A stretch of DNA of 64,000 nucleotides, from the NCBI RefSeq assembly GCF_007713465.1, contig NZ_VMSG01000024.1:32309-96308 (forward strand), read 5' to 3'. Under the pieces are notes generated by a model. It did no database searches. It had not been told where the DNA came from and saw only the letters and a program-made list of their open reading frames with translations. Positions 24,592-33,119 of this stretch are shown here, piece by piece. Position 1 is the stretch's first letter. The number at the start of each line of letters is the position of its first letter. This stretch comes from Pseudomonas sp. H3(2019) (GTDB taxonomy: Bacteria; Pseudomonadota; Gammaproteobacteria; Pseudomonadales; Pseudomonadaceae). The translations under genes were made by a program, and so were the position numbers.

Positions 24592-25494
24592 TCAGGTTCG
24601 CAAGTCACCCGCCCTGATGAATTCGATGAGCGCTTTCAAGGCTGGTGGCACATGGTGCCGGCTGGAGTAATAAAGAAAGAATCGGCTTGGCGGTGCTTTC
24701 CATTCCTGGAGTATTTCTCTGAGATGCCCGTTCCGGATATCGTCGCGCGCCAGTTCCTCGTAGACATAGGCAATACCAGCGCCATCTTTCGCCGCTTGGA
24801 TCATCAGCGCATCGTCTTCCAGAATGAGCGGGCCTGTGACGGACAACCGTATCGGTTGACCGTCTGCTTGATATTCCCAAGCGTAAAGTTTGCCACTGGG
24901 AAAACGTCTGGCAATGCACGCATGGTCGAGCAAGTCGCGGGGTGCGTGTGCGATCCCCTTCGCGGCCAGATAGGCATCCGCAGCAACGGTCACGAACGAT
25001 TGAGGTGCACCGACAGGGACTGCGATCATGTCGCCGGCCAGGCTTTCACCAAAGCGGACTCCAGCGTCAAACCCGTCGTTCACGATATCGGTCAATCCAT
25101 CATCGGTGATCAGGTCCAACTGAATGCGTGGATACCTGGCTACGAAGGGCGCGAGCACTTGTGCAAACACGATGCGAGCCGCCGGACGCGCCACGTTGAG
25201 TCGAAGTTTGCCAGTGGGCACTTCCTGCATCGAGGTCAATTGCGCCAACGTATCGGCAACCTGCTGCAGGGTCGGGAGCAGCGTCGCCAATAGCTGCTGG
25301 CCGGCTTCGGTCGGGGTTACGCTACGAGTGGTTCGGTTGAGCAGTCGGATGCCCAGGCGCGCCTCCAACGCTCGCATCGCGTGACTCAATGCCGAAGCCG
25401 AAACGCCACGCTCGTCGGCGGCCTTGCGAAAGCTGCGATGGCGAGCAACGGCGGCAAAGGCATCGAGTTCAGAGAGATCGGGGTGCTGACTCAT
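24592..25494 (-). CDS. LysR-family transcriptional regulator
   Basis: A 300-residue regulator. The N-terminal winged helix (LDAFAAVARHRSFRKAADERGVSASALSHAMRALEARLGIRLLNRTTRSV) is classical LysR and the rest is a periplasmic-binding-protein-like effector domain (LRLNVARPAARIVFAQVLAPF). It is divergent from the aldo/keto reductase gene, with only 92 bp between the starts, so it very likely controls that gene and itself. The inducer is unknown. The 280 bp on its 3' side (24312-24591) holds no gene that I can support. Confidence 0.9.
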   Translation of the reverse strand: MSQHPDLSELDAFAAVARHRSFRKAADERGVSASALSHAMRALEARLGIRLLNRTTRSVTPTEAGQQLLATLLPTLQQVADTLAQLTSMQEVPTGKLRLNVARPAARIVFAQVLAPFVARYPRIQLDLITDDGLTDIVNDGFDAGVRFGESLAGDMIAVPVGAPQSFVTVAADAYLAAKGIAHAPRDLLDHACIARRFPSGKLYAWEYQADGQPIRLSVTGPLILEDDALMIQAAKDGAGIAYVYEELARDDIRNGHLREILQEWKAPPSRFFLYYSSRHHVPPALKALIEFIRAGDLRT

Positions 25495-25586
25495 GAATTT
25501 CGTTCAGTAGTTCAAATGCGATTACTTATCTTATCGTCATGAGATCTCTCTCGGATACTTCTCACATCATTTGTGGAGAGGTCGCT

Positions 25587-26594
25587 ATGCAACGGAATCG
25601 TCTTGGTTCATCGGATTTTCTGATTTCGCCTATTGGTCTGGGGACATGGGCAATCGCCGGCACCGGTTGGGAGTACAGTTGGGGAGCGCAGGATGACAAG
25701 GACAGCCTGGGCGCACTTGAGTATGCCGTCGAACGCGGCGTGAACTGGATTGATACCGCTGCGGTTTATGGCTTGGGCCATGCGGAGCAATTAGTGGGGC
25801 AATTGCTGCGTCGGGTGCCGGTCTCGCGGCGTCCTTTGGTGTTCACCAAAGGCAGCTTGGTCTGGGACCCGGTCACGAAGGAGATTTCGCACTCACTGGC
25901 CCCCCAATCCTTGCTCGCCGAGATCGACGCAAGCTTGCGCCGGCTTCAAGTCGAGACTATCGACCTTTATCAGATCCACTGGCCTGCTTTTCCTGCCGAC
26001 GCAAGCAGTGAAGGCATTGAAATGGCGCTTTCGGCTTTGGCTGCCGCGCGCGATCAAGGAAAAATTCGCGCTATCGGTGTATCGAATTTCGATGTCGCTC
26101 AACTCAAGCGGGCACAGGCGGTGACAGAGATCGTTTCGCTCCAGCCGCCGTACTCCGCCTTGATGCGAGACATCGAGAAGGACGTCCTGCCATTCTGTGA
26201 GCGGGCCGGGATGGGTGTCCTTGCCTATTCCACGCTTCAATCGGGGCTACTTTCCGGCAGCATGACACGCGAACGCATCTTGCAACTGCCCGAAGACGAT
26301 TGGCGTAAGGCCCGAAGTGCTGACTTCCAGGAGCCCCGTTTGAGTGCGAACCTTGCATTGGTTGATGTTATGGCACGCATCGGAGAAAGGCACGGGGTGA
26401 GCGCTGCTGCGGTTGCCATCGCTTGGGTACTTCGCAAACCTGTAGTGACGGGCGCTATTGTCGGTGCCCGCCGTCCCGCACAAGTAGACGGGCTGATTGC
26501 AGCCTCGGAGTTGCGCCTTGACACGGCGGAAATCGACGAAATTCGGCCGTTTCTGCCGTCGGGCATGGGAACAAATGTCCCTGGCGCCGCCTGA
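25587..26594 (+). CDS. Aldo/keto reductase
   Basis: NADPH-dependent carbonyl reductase of 335 residues. The AKR tetrad is visible: Asp and Tyr in NWIDTAAVYGLGHAE, Lys in LVFTKGS and His in LYQIHWP. The C-terminal cofactor-binding segment VTGAIVGARRPAQVD is also typical. ATG 25587 has GGAGAG seven bases before it. It is divergent from the LysR gene and convergent with the GST gene. Substrate unknown. Confidence 0.92.
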   Translation: MQRNRLGSSDFLISPIGLGTWAIAGTGWEYSWGAQDDKDSLGALEYAVERGVNWIDTAAVYGLGHAEQLVGQLLRRVPVSRRPLVFTKGSLVWDPVTKEISHSLAPQSLLAEIDASLRRLQVETIDLYQIHWPAFPADASSEGIEMALSALAAARDQGKIRAIGVSNFDVAQLKRAQAVTEIVSLQPPYSALMRDIEKDVLPFCERAGMGVLAYSTLQSGLLSGSMTRERILQLPEDDWRKARSADFQEPRLSANLALVDVMARIGERHGVSAAAVAIAWVLRKPVVTGAIVGARRPAQVDGLIAASELRLDTAEIDEIRPFLPSGMGTNVPGAA

Positions 26595-26609
26595 CACCAT
26601 GCTGAACTA

Positions 26610-27233
26610 TTACGGAGTCCCGTTTCTTCCATGCAGGAGGTAGCCAGGTCGACGACTCAACCGTTCGTAATAGGCACTTACAGCAGGAAAGTCTGGACGA
26701 TCGAGCGGTGTTTCAAACCACCGGTTAACCGACAGGCCTATCGGTATGTCTGCGAGAGAAAACCCGTCTTCACAGACGTAGGCTCCTGTTGATTCGAGTT
26801 GTCGATTCAGGATCTCCATGTGCCTTGACCACAGGCGGCAAGCGGCTGCCAAGGCTCTGCTGTCCTGATGTTCAGGCGAATGCCTGACCAACGACATGAA
26901 GGCATACGTCCACGATTTGTTGAGGTCCGACGCTTGCCAGTCTATCCATTGGTCCACCCGCGCTCTTGCTCTCGGTTGGACCGGGTAAAAATGACCTCCG
27001 TTATAGCGAGACGCCAAATACCGAATGATCGAGTTTGACTCCCAGAGCACGAAGTCGTCGTCCAGGATCACCGGCACCATTGCGTTGGGGTTCAGCGAAA
27101 TGAATTTGGGCGCGCGCGTCGACTTGAAGCCAGAACCCCAGTCCTCCCGCTCAAAGGGGATTTCGATCTCGGCGCATGCCCAAAGTACCTTTCGTACATT
27201 GATCGACGATGCCTTACCCAATATGCGCAACAT
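26610..27233 (-). CDS. Glutathione S-transferase-like protein
   Basis: A 207-residue protein with an N-terminal thioredoxin-like half (LRILGKASSINVRKVLWAC, with Ser/Asn near the glutathione site; MVPVILDDDFVLWESNSIIRYLA, the conserved Pro and ES pair that bind glutathione) and a helical C-terminal half (RPDFPAVSAYYERLSRRPGY). Together with the neighbouring aldo/keto reductase it may act in detoxification, though they are convergent and not in one operon. The broken LysE gene lies directly upstream. Confidence 0.88.
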   Translation of the reverse strand: MLRILGKASSINVRKVLWACAEIEIPFEREDWGSGFKSTRAPKFISLNPNAMVPVILDDDFVLWESNSIIRYLASRYNGGHFYPVQPRARARVDQWIDWQASDLNKSWTYAFMSLVRHSPEHQDSRALAAACRLWSRHMEILNRQLESTGAYVCEDGFSLADIPIGLSVNRWFETPLDRPDFPAVSAYYERLSRRPGYLLHGRNGTP

Positions 27234-27249
27234 TTCATGTCCTTATCGT

Positions 27250-27560
27250 TCAGGGTGGTTGGTCAGGGGCTTTCGATAACCCGCTCGGATCTTTTTCTAG
27301 TGCGTCTGGCGCGATGCACACGGGCCTGCTGGCGAGAAATGTTGCGATGGAGCCAGCCATGACGGCAATCAGCGCGTTGACGCTCACGCTAATGACGATC
27401 TGCGTAAAGCCAAGCACGATGGATTGCGCCAGCATGCTGCGGTGGTCGGCGTGCTGGGCTTGACCGCTTGCCAGGCAAGGTAGAGCAGATAGCGTGCGCC
27501 GCCGAGTCGCAGCGCGTCATACGCATAGGGAACCGCCAAGACCAAGGCTGTGATAGTAGG
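27250..27560 (-). pseudogene. LysE-family exporter remnant
   Basis: Read on the reverse strand, the segment from about 27546 down gives VLAVPYAYDALRLGGARYLLYLAWQAVKP, a recognisable LysE core. Then a different frame starting at 27435 gives SIVLGFTQIVISVSVNALIAVMAGSIATFLASRP, the LysE C-terminal membrane segment. The start of the gene and the middle (about 60 residues between the two parts) are missing and the frames do not match, so this is a deleted, frameshifted copy. Confidence 0.75.
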
Positions 27561-28046
27561 GCGGTCAAAGGGGGGAACGTTAGATACAGATTGACTGACA
27601 AAACGTCATACAGCGGTCGCAGCACTGGGTATCCGCTCCCAGGGAATACGTTTGACTTCAACGTGAGCAATGGCTTGCCCCAATAGCGCATCCAAACACT
27701 CTGACGCAGTCAGCCGCGTGCATTATGGATGAGGGCTTTCGGTCGGGAGCCGCCTGTTGTGACAGGTCGAAATCGACCGATTCTGTTGAAAACGTCGGCC
27801 ATGGTTTGCGCATCAAAAAAGTACGCGTCCGGGATTGAAATCTTTACTTTTGGCAGAGACTTCCGGACTCGGATTTTACGTAGCAGCGCGCAAAAAAGGC
27901 GTCCCATTTCTATTGCTGAAACGGCTAAAAATGTTAAGGCCGAAATCTTTTTCTGGGGTTGGGTTCAGCCTGGGTCAGCCAGAATCGGCCACCCGGGTCA
28001 AAATTTAGTCGGCGCCTTCAACCACGCCCAACAACACCCTGTCGCG
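27561..28046. other. 486-bp stretch without a supportable gene
   Basis: No open frame here looks coding; the best (27710-27907, reverse) is Arg/Lys-rich and lacks a ribosome site. The part from about 27960 to 28015 (GGTTGGGTTCAGCCTGGG, GAATCGGCCACCCGGGTC) has the look of insertion-sequence edges I have seen in pseudomonads, but no transposase or matching second end is present. Confidence 0.4.
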
Positions 28047-28934
28047 CTACAGTTCTGCCGCGAAGGTCTTGGCTTTCTTCGGCGTGACACCGTACCGTTG
28101 CTTGTAGACCTTGATGAAGTGGGAGGTATTTTCATATCCCACCTCCGCAGCCGCCTCGGTGACGGAATAATTTTTAGCCGTCAACAGCTGGTGCGCGATG
28201 TCGATTTTTTTTTCGATGATCCAGCGGTTCGGGGTGGTGTTGTAGCTGCGCCTGAAGTCGCGGATAAAGGTCGACACGCTGCGTCCCGTCAGCAGGGCAT
28301 AGTCTTCAATCTTCAGCTTGTGCGAATAGTACTGCTCCATGAAGTCGGTGATGAGGCGGCGTTTGCGGCTGCCGCCGCAGGACAGCTCGCGCAGGAAACG
28401 GAAGGACTTGTCCTGGATGGCGATCAGGTGCAGTAGTTCGAGCAGTTTCAATTCCAGCAGCGCGTCGGAGCCCTCCGCGCCCTTGTAGACATAATTCAGC
28501 GAATCGATATAGCGCTGAATCTGTTCATTGGCGTGCAGGGTATAAGTGCCGTGCACGTTTTTCTGCAGGCCGTCCGTGTGCGAATTGCCTGTGCCGGCCG
28601 CGCGCGACAGGTATTTGGCGATCAGCTTATCGTCGAAAAACAGCAGCACCGCCTCGAAGATATCGCTGCCAGTGACGTAGTCCGATACCGTATAAACGCC
28701 TTTGGAGAGGAAAATCAAATGATTCTCGCCGACGACATTGGCCATGGCGTCATAGTCGCGAATAATCTGCTTGCCCTGCTTGATGTAGACGATCAACGGC
28801 GTGGCGATATAGATCGCCTTGTTTTCCAGGTTCGTTTCAAGCGTTTTATGGAGGATGGACGAGCTACCGTCAGCGAGGATAGGCTTTACGTTGCGCATCG
28901 AATAAAGCGCCGCCGGTACTACTTCGAGTGTCAT
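28047..28934 (-). CDS. AraC-family transcriptional regulator
   Basis: A 295-residue regulator with the double helix-turn-helix in the last 100 residues (KIEDYALLTGRSVSTFIRDFRRSYNTTPNRWIIEKK, then VTEAAAEVGYENTSHFIKVYKQRYGVTPKKAK). The N-terminal half is the ExsA/VirF-like type. Codon use includes more A/T than the flanking core genes, in keeping with acquired DNA. It is preceded on the same strand by a small monooxygenase gene, its likely partner or target. Confidence 0.88.
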   Translation of the reverse strand: MTLEVVPAALYSMRNVKPILADGSSSILHKTLETNLENKAIYIATPLIVYIKQGKQIIRDYDAMANVVGENHLIFLSKGVYTVSDYVTGSDIFEAVLLFFDDKLIAKYLSRAAGTGNSHTDGLQKNVHGTYTLHANEQIQRYIDSLNYVYKGAEGSDALLELKLLELLHLIAIQDKSFRFLRELSCGGSRKRRLITDFMEQYYSHKLKIEDYALLTGRSVSTFIRDFRRSYNTTPNRWIIEKKIDIAHQLLTAKNYSVTEAAAEVGYENTSHFIKVYKQRYGVTPKKAKTFAAEL

Positions 28935-29138
28935 TGCTATGGCTTCTCAACAAATTGGCCGCCCCATTTGGACAGGACGGTATCCAGCAGCGCGACGCGC
29001 TGCTGCCCAAGCGTGTAGGACGTTCGGGACGGAAGAGGATATCCAGAAAAACAGCAGAAAATACGTAACAGCAAGTAGCGCGTGTATGGCCGAGACGGCG
29101 CGGTCCGCCGCACGCGCCCGGCCGCTGACGTTACGGCA
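28935..29138 (-). other. Spacer between monooxygenase and AraC genes with a stop-free membrane-like frame
   Basis: In the same frame as the monooxygenase, reading continues for about 60 codons past its TGA before the next stop. It includes a strongly hydrophobic run, HALLAVTYFLLFFWISSSV. No start codon precedes it, so it may be chance or the remains of a longer or second protein. I do not call it a gene. Confidence 0.3.
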
Positions 29139-29426
29139 TCAAACTTCGCTGAAGTAGCCGCTGACCGGCGCACTGCTCAGATGCTCGACGATGACGCTCC
29201 ACTGACCGCTCGAGATCATCTGGTCGACGTGGGTGCCGTGCATTTCACGCGAATCCCAGGCTTCCACCAGCGTGAACGCGAGTGGATCTTCCAGGTGGTT
29301 GAGGATCTTGACCGTTTGGCAACCGTCCACCTTCGGCAGATTGATCTTCACGTCGTTCATGATGTCCTTGAACGACTGCAGCTTTTCTTCTTTTACATTA
29401 AAGCTGATGACGAGATTGACAGACAT
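29139..29426 (-). CDS. Small antibiotic-biosynthesis-monooxygenase (ABM) protein
   Basis: A 95-residue ferredoxin-like fold protein. It starts MSVNLVISFNVKEEKLQSF at ATG 29426, with GGAGAAG just before; the longer frame upstream is not coding-like. The pattern of N-terminal strand, KLQSFKDIMNDV helix, DGCQTVKILNHLEDP and LVEAWDSREMHGTHV with the conserved Trp and His matches the ABM/quinol-monooxygenase family. Members oxidise quinols or act on reactive aldehydes. It shares strand with the downstream AraC gene. Confidence 0.8.
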   Translation of the reverse strand: MSVNLVISFNVKEEKLQSFKDIMNDVKINLPKVDGCQTVKILNHLEDPLAFTLVEAWDSREMHGTHVDQMISSGQWSVIVEHLSSAPVSGYFSEV

Positions 29427-30237
29427 ATTACTTCTCCAGTTGGATTTGACTACAAAAAACATCGTCGATTGCCGGAAGCGTAGATTGACGAGGCGGCGCA
29501 AACAAAATGCGCAGAATACGAAAAGAATGTTCAGGCTTTCATTTGCTGTTCCGTTCCCGTATCTAACATGGCCAGGCCGACCCGCGGAACCACTAAGTTC
29601 TTGATCCATTGTTTGACCTGGACTGCATCAATAAATCTTTTCCTTTCACATGACGCGCAGCGCTAGCCCAAAACCCACTTTCGTTAGAGATCATTATGTA
29701 AATTAATTTTTGGTGTCGATTCGATATGGCGCAAAGAATTCGCTATGGAAGCAACTACTATATATATGGTTAAAAAATGAAAATGATTAAAAATTATTAA
29801 AAATGCACGATTCCAGTCACTCTTGCGTTTTTCTTGCGCGACGGCCGATGGCATGCGCCGCCTGCGGGAACGGAGAGTCAGGCGTGGTTCAAAAACGGCC
29901 TATCCTGGGTAACACGGGCGAGCAGAATACTTCCACCGACGCAATGGAGTTTTAATGATTTGGGAGTCGGGGTGTTGGCGCCGACGCCAGAATGACCCTT
30001 GGTGCCGGAATCCGTTGACCTTGGGGAGGCCTGAAGTAGTCACGGCTTTCCGGCAGATGATCTGCATGACTACCTCTCCGCTTATCGGTGTGCATGCAGT
30101 GTGTATTCTCAGTTCACGAATTCTTACTTTTTTATTTTCAGCACGAGAAAATCCGTGATTCACTCTCTGGATGACTTATCTACAGGAAGCGGGACCAACC
30201 GCGCATCAAGACCTGAAAAAAGAGTAGCCAACATTAA

Positions 30238-30377
30238 AGTGTATACGGGGGTGACTATATTTCTGATTCCAGCGCAAACATCCCTTCAGTCACGGCCCCT
30301 GCAGCTTCGACGTCCGGTTTAACGTCTAACAGCGACCGTGGGTTTACTCGGATCTCGATAGACTCAAAATCCCCGTA
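30238..30377 (+). pseudogene. Orphan C-terminal reading-frame tail
   Basis: The frame reads SVYGGDYISDSSANIPSV, then a Ser/Thr/Ala-rich stretch and GFTRISIDSKSP before TAA at 30375-30377. The TAA lies within the left arm of a rho-independent terminator, the usual place for a true gene end. A TAA three bases before 30238 blocks the frame and no start codon is available, so only the 3' end of a former gene seems to remain. The parent family is not recognised. Confidence 0.35.
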
Positions 30378-30407
30378 ATCACTCGATGATACGGGGATTT
30401 TGCTTTT
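30366..30407 (+). terminator. Rho-independent terminator without an intact upstream gene
   Basis: AAAATCCCCGTA (30366-30377), a 12-nt loop and TACGGGGATTTT (30390-30401) form a perfect 12-bp stem, followed by GCTTTTT. No complete gene on either strand ends here; the orphan tail at 30238 does. Confidence 0.85.
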
Positions 30408-30513
30408 TGGGATCGCCCCCTCAGCGTGGCAGACTGTTGAAACAACACGCCTCAGGCACGCCACGCCAGGTCGGCAGCGTTGTCATGAGGTGGGCACACA
30501 GGGATGACAGTCA

Positions 30514-31914
30514 GTGAGCATGGATACAAACAAAGACACTTCCTTCGTCTATCAGGCGGTGTACCGCTATCTCGTCGAGTTGATCGAGACCGCCCACTCG
30601 GAACCTGAGCAGAAATTGCCATCCTTGCGGCAACTGGCCCAGCGCCTGAACGTGTCGGTGTCGACGACCAAGTACGCCTATTCGCTTCTCGAGGACGAGG
30701 GGCGGATCTATGCCAAACCCAAGTTCGGTTATTTCACCAAGGCGATGCAGGTACCATTATTGAGTGAAGACTCGCCCAACTTGCTCGACAACGTGTTCTC
30801 CAACGCACGCCAGCCGGGGATACTGGCCCTTAGCAGCGACGCGCCAGCAATACTGTTGTCGCTGGAAAACCCGCTGCTGATGATGGAGCGCGAACTGGCC
30901 CGGCAGTACCCACGCTCCCATGCGCCGCTCTATCAGCCGTTCGGCGAGCCCGAGTTGCGCGGCGCTCTGGCCGATCGCTACACCAGTTCCACTCACCGCT
31001 ACTGGCAGGCCGAGCATGTGTATATCGGCTCGGACCTGCGCAGTGTGCTGGAGTTGTCCCTCAGTGCGCTGAATCTGAGTGGCACTGTGGCGCTGGTGGA
31101 ATCACCTTGCTCGTGGGCAATCCTGCGCCAGTTGCAGGCGGCGAAGATCCGCGTGATCGAAGTGCCCCTCGGCGAGGATGGACGTTTCAACCTGCCCGCG
31201 CTCAGTGAGCTGCTCAGGCGTGAGCCCGTCCGGCTGGCGGTGCTGTCGTCAACCGTGAACATTCCCCAAGGCAACCTGATGCCAGCGCAGGATAAACAGC
31301 AGATCTGTCGCTGGCTGGCGGAGCGGGATGTCTGGCTGTTCGAAAACGACAGCTATGGTGAGTTCTGTTTTTCCCCCAAGCCCGCCCGCTATCGCGATTT
31401 TGCCGATCCGGAAAAACTGCTGGTGTTCTCGACCTTCGACAAGATCATCGGCTCGGAAGCACCCTACGGTTATGTCCTGTGTCGTCGGCACGGGCCGCAG
31501 TTGCATCGGCTATTTCTGGAACGGGCATTTCGCCTGTCGCCGATCCGTCAAAAAGCGATCGCCAAACTCTTCAGTTCCAAGCGCATCGATCAGCATCTGA
31601 TGGTGCTGCGAGCCATGTTGCTGGACCGTATGAAACGCATGAAGGCCCTGCTGGAGGAACACGCCGATGGCCAGTTGCGGGTGGTCGCCCCCCAAGGCGG
31701 CGCGACCTTCTGGCTCGAGGCCACACACTCAGCGGACATGCGGCGGGTGTTCGAGCGCTTGCTGGCCCAGCGCATCGTCATCGCCCCCGGGGAAATCTTC
31801 AGCCAGCAGGGGGCCTGGCGGCATCACTTGCGCCTGAGCTACACCCTCGACTGGAGCAAGGATATTCCCCTGGCCCTGAAGAAACTGGCCCAAGCTATCG
31901 GCGAAGAGCACTAG
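30514..31914 (+). CDS. MocR-type (GntR/aminotransferase) regulator
   Basis: A 466-residue fusion of a GntR winged helix (LPSLRQLAQRLNVSVSTTKYAYSLLEDEGRI, residues 37-67) with an aminotransferase class I-like domain. The PLP-binding Lys is likely in FSTFDKIIGSEAPYGY and the Asn/Tyr contact in FENDSYGEF. Such proteins sense PLP or an amino compound. GTG 30514 and ATG 30520 are both possible starts. It is convergent with the PanB paralogue, with a 6-bp gap. MocR targets are usually neighbours, so panB or the upstream region should be considered. Confidence 0.88.
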   Translation: MSMDTNKDTSFVYQAVYRYLVELIETAHSEPEQKLPSLRQLAQRLNVSVSTTKYAYSLLEDEGRIYAKPKFGYFTKAMQVPLLSEDSPNLLDNVFSNARQPGILALSSDAPAILLSLENPLLMMERELARQYPRSHAPLYQPFGEPELRGALADRYTSSTHRYWQAEHVYIGSDLRSVLELSLSALNLSGTVALVESPCSWAILRQLQAAKIRVIEVPLGEDGRFNLPALSELLRREPVRLAVLSSTVNIPQGNLMPAQDKQQICRWLAERDVWLFENDSYGEFCFSPKPARYRDFADPEKLLVFSTFDKIIGSEAPYGYVLCRRHGPQLHRLFLERAFRLSPIRQKAIAKLFSSKRIDQHLMVLRAMLLDRMKRMKALLEEHADGQLRVVAPQGGATFWLEATHSADMRRVFERLLAQRIVIAPGEIFSQQGAWRHHLRLSYTLDWSKDIPLALKKLAQAIGEEH

Positions 31915-31920
31915 CCATAC

Positions 31921-32736
31921 CTAGAGCCCATAGCAATGCCGCGCTTCAGGAAAGCGGCCATGACGCACCTCTTCGGCAAAACGCTCGCAAGCGTCGCGAA
32001 TCACCGCGCCGACATCGGCGTACTGTTTGACGAAGCGCGGCACTTGCTCACTGCCCAGGCCCAGCACGTCTTCGGTCACCAGCACCTGGCCGTCGCAAGC
32101 CGGTGAGGCTCCGATGCCAATGGTGGGCATTTTCGAATCCAGGGTGATCTGCCGGGCCACACCTTCGGCCACACCTTCGAGCAGCAGGCTGAAAGCTCCG
32201 GCCTCAAGGTTGGCCCGGGCATCCTCGGCAATCACCGCAGCGGTTTCGGCGGACAGACCCTGGGCCTTGAAACCACCCATGACATTGACGAACTGCGGCA
32301 TCAGCCCAACGTGAGCCATGACCGGAATACCACGTGCCACCAGGAATTCGACGGTACCCGACAGGGCCTTGTTGGCTTCCAGCTTGACAGCATCGCAACC
32401 GGTGCGCGCCAGGACCTGGGCACAATTGCGAAAGGCCTGTTCGTTGGATTCCTGATAGCTGCCAAAAGGCATGTCGGCGATGACACAGGACAGGCGTGTG
32501 CTGTCGACCACGGCCCGGGTGTGGCCGATGATTTCTTCGAGCTGCATGCTCAATGTCGAAGCCCGGCCATAGCCGACCATTGCAGTGGAGTCACCGACCA
32601 GAATGAAATCGACGATAGGGTCGATCAGCTTGGCAATAGAGCTGGAGTACGCCGTCAGGGATACGATTTTCTGTTGGCCCTTCATCGCAACCAATTGTGG
32701 AACCGTCAATCGTTTAGTACGGGTATGAATGCTCAT
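31921..32736 (-). CDS. panB: 3-methyl-2-oxobutanoate hydroxymethyltransferase paralogue
   Basis: Forms ketopantoate from alpha-ketoisovalerate and methylene-THF in pantothenate synthesis. The 271-residue product keeps the metal and catalytic residues of PanB: Asp in VGDSTAMVGYG, Asp in IADMPFGSY, Lys/Glu in AVKLEANK and Glu in LLLEGV. It departs from the usual GDSLGMV wording, and no panC or panD gene is nearby, so it is probably a second, divergent copy with perhaps a different aldehyde donor or acceptor. Its 3' end almost touches the MocR gene. Confidence 0.82.
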   Translation of the reverse strand: MSIHTRTKRLTVPQLVAMKGQQKIVSLTAYSSSIAKLIDPIVDFILVGDSTAMVGYGRASTLSMQLEEIIGHTRAVVDSTRLSCVIADMPFGSYQESNEQAFRNCAQVLARTGCDAVKLEANKALSGTVEFLVARGIPVMAHVGLMPQFVNVMGGFKAQGLSAETAAVIAEDARANLEAGAFSLLLEGVAEGVARQITLDSKMPTIGIGASPACDGQVLVTEDVLGLGSEQVPRFVKQYADVGAVIRDACERFAEEVRHGRFPEARHCYGL

Positions 32737-33119
32737 AAGTGTCTTCCTGTGGTGATTGAAAACTCCGCGGGATGGGCGTGGGAGGTGCCCGATTATTGGT
32801 TAAATGCAAGAAAACTCAATGTACAGATTTGCGCTAAAAAGCAACCCAGGTGCATTGCCTGGTTGTCCCTCCCGGCAACCAGATGGACCATTGCCAGCTA
32901 TAGACCTGGTCGCATTATTCAAACGGCGCGACCTATTTAAGGGACTGGTTTCGAATGCTGTTTCAGTCGCGAGTTTTGATGAATACCTGTTTAGAGTCCC
33001 TTGATAACGCCCCCTATTTATCCACGATCCCGTCGCTTTTCCCGGTGACGTGGCGAATCTGAACGCAAAAAAAAAGCGCCGACGGGATCGTCAGCGCCTT
33101 TGCCTCATAAAGGTTCTGC
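32737..33119. other. 383-bp spacer between panB and the exporter gene
   Basis: It holds the upstream region of panB on the left and the terminator of the exporter gene on the right (33067-33097). I see no coding frame with a ribosome site. The middle is slightly richer in A/T. Confidence 0.5.
33067..33097 (-). terminator. Terminator of the Fsr-type exporter gene
   Basis: On the reverse strand GCGCTGACG (33097-33089), loop ATCC, CGTCGGCGC (33084-33076; one G-T pair) is followed by a run of nine T. It lies 22 nt after the exporter stop codon. Confidence 0.88.

Larger units (their letters stand above)
29427..30513. other. 1.09-kb accessory spacer, partly AT-rich
   Basis: Bases 29640-29815 are markedly A/T-rich (runs such as GATTAAAAATTATTAAAAAT), unlike the rest of the window. 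A 35-codon frame at 29848-29955 (MACAACGNGESGVVQ...) lacks a ribosome site. Bases 30238-30377 hold a stop-free tail, SVYGGDYISDSSANIPSV...ISIDSKSP, ending inside the terminator at 30366. No complete gene is supportable. It looks like a patchwork of decayed accessory DNA that also contains the MocR gene's promoter. Confidence 0.5.

Noticed and set aside
27960..28015. Possible insertion-sequence end (GAATCGGCCACCCGGGTC)
   Set aside because: It resembles IS edges from memory only; no transposase, second end or target duplication is visible.
29848..29955. 35-codon frame MACAACGNGESG...
   Set aside because: No ribosome site and no recognised family; length is within chance expectation.
32311..32940. 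Forward frame overlapping panB
   Set aside because: No ribosome site or family resemblance; panB opposite keeps all active-site residues.
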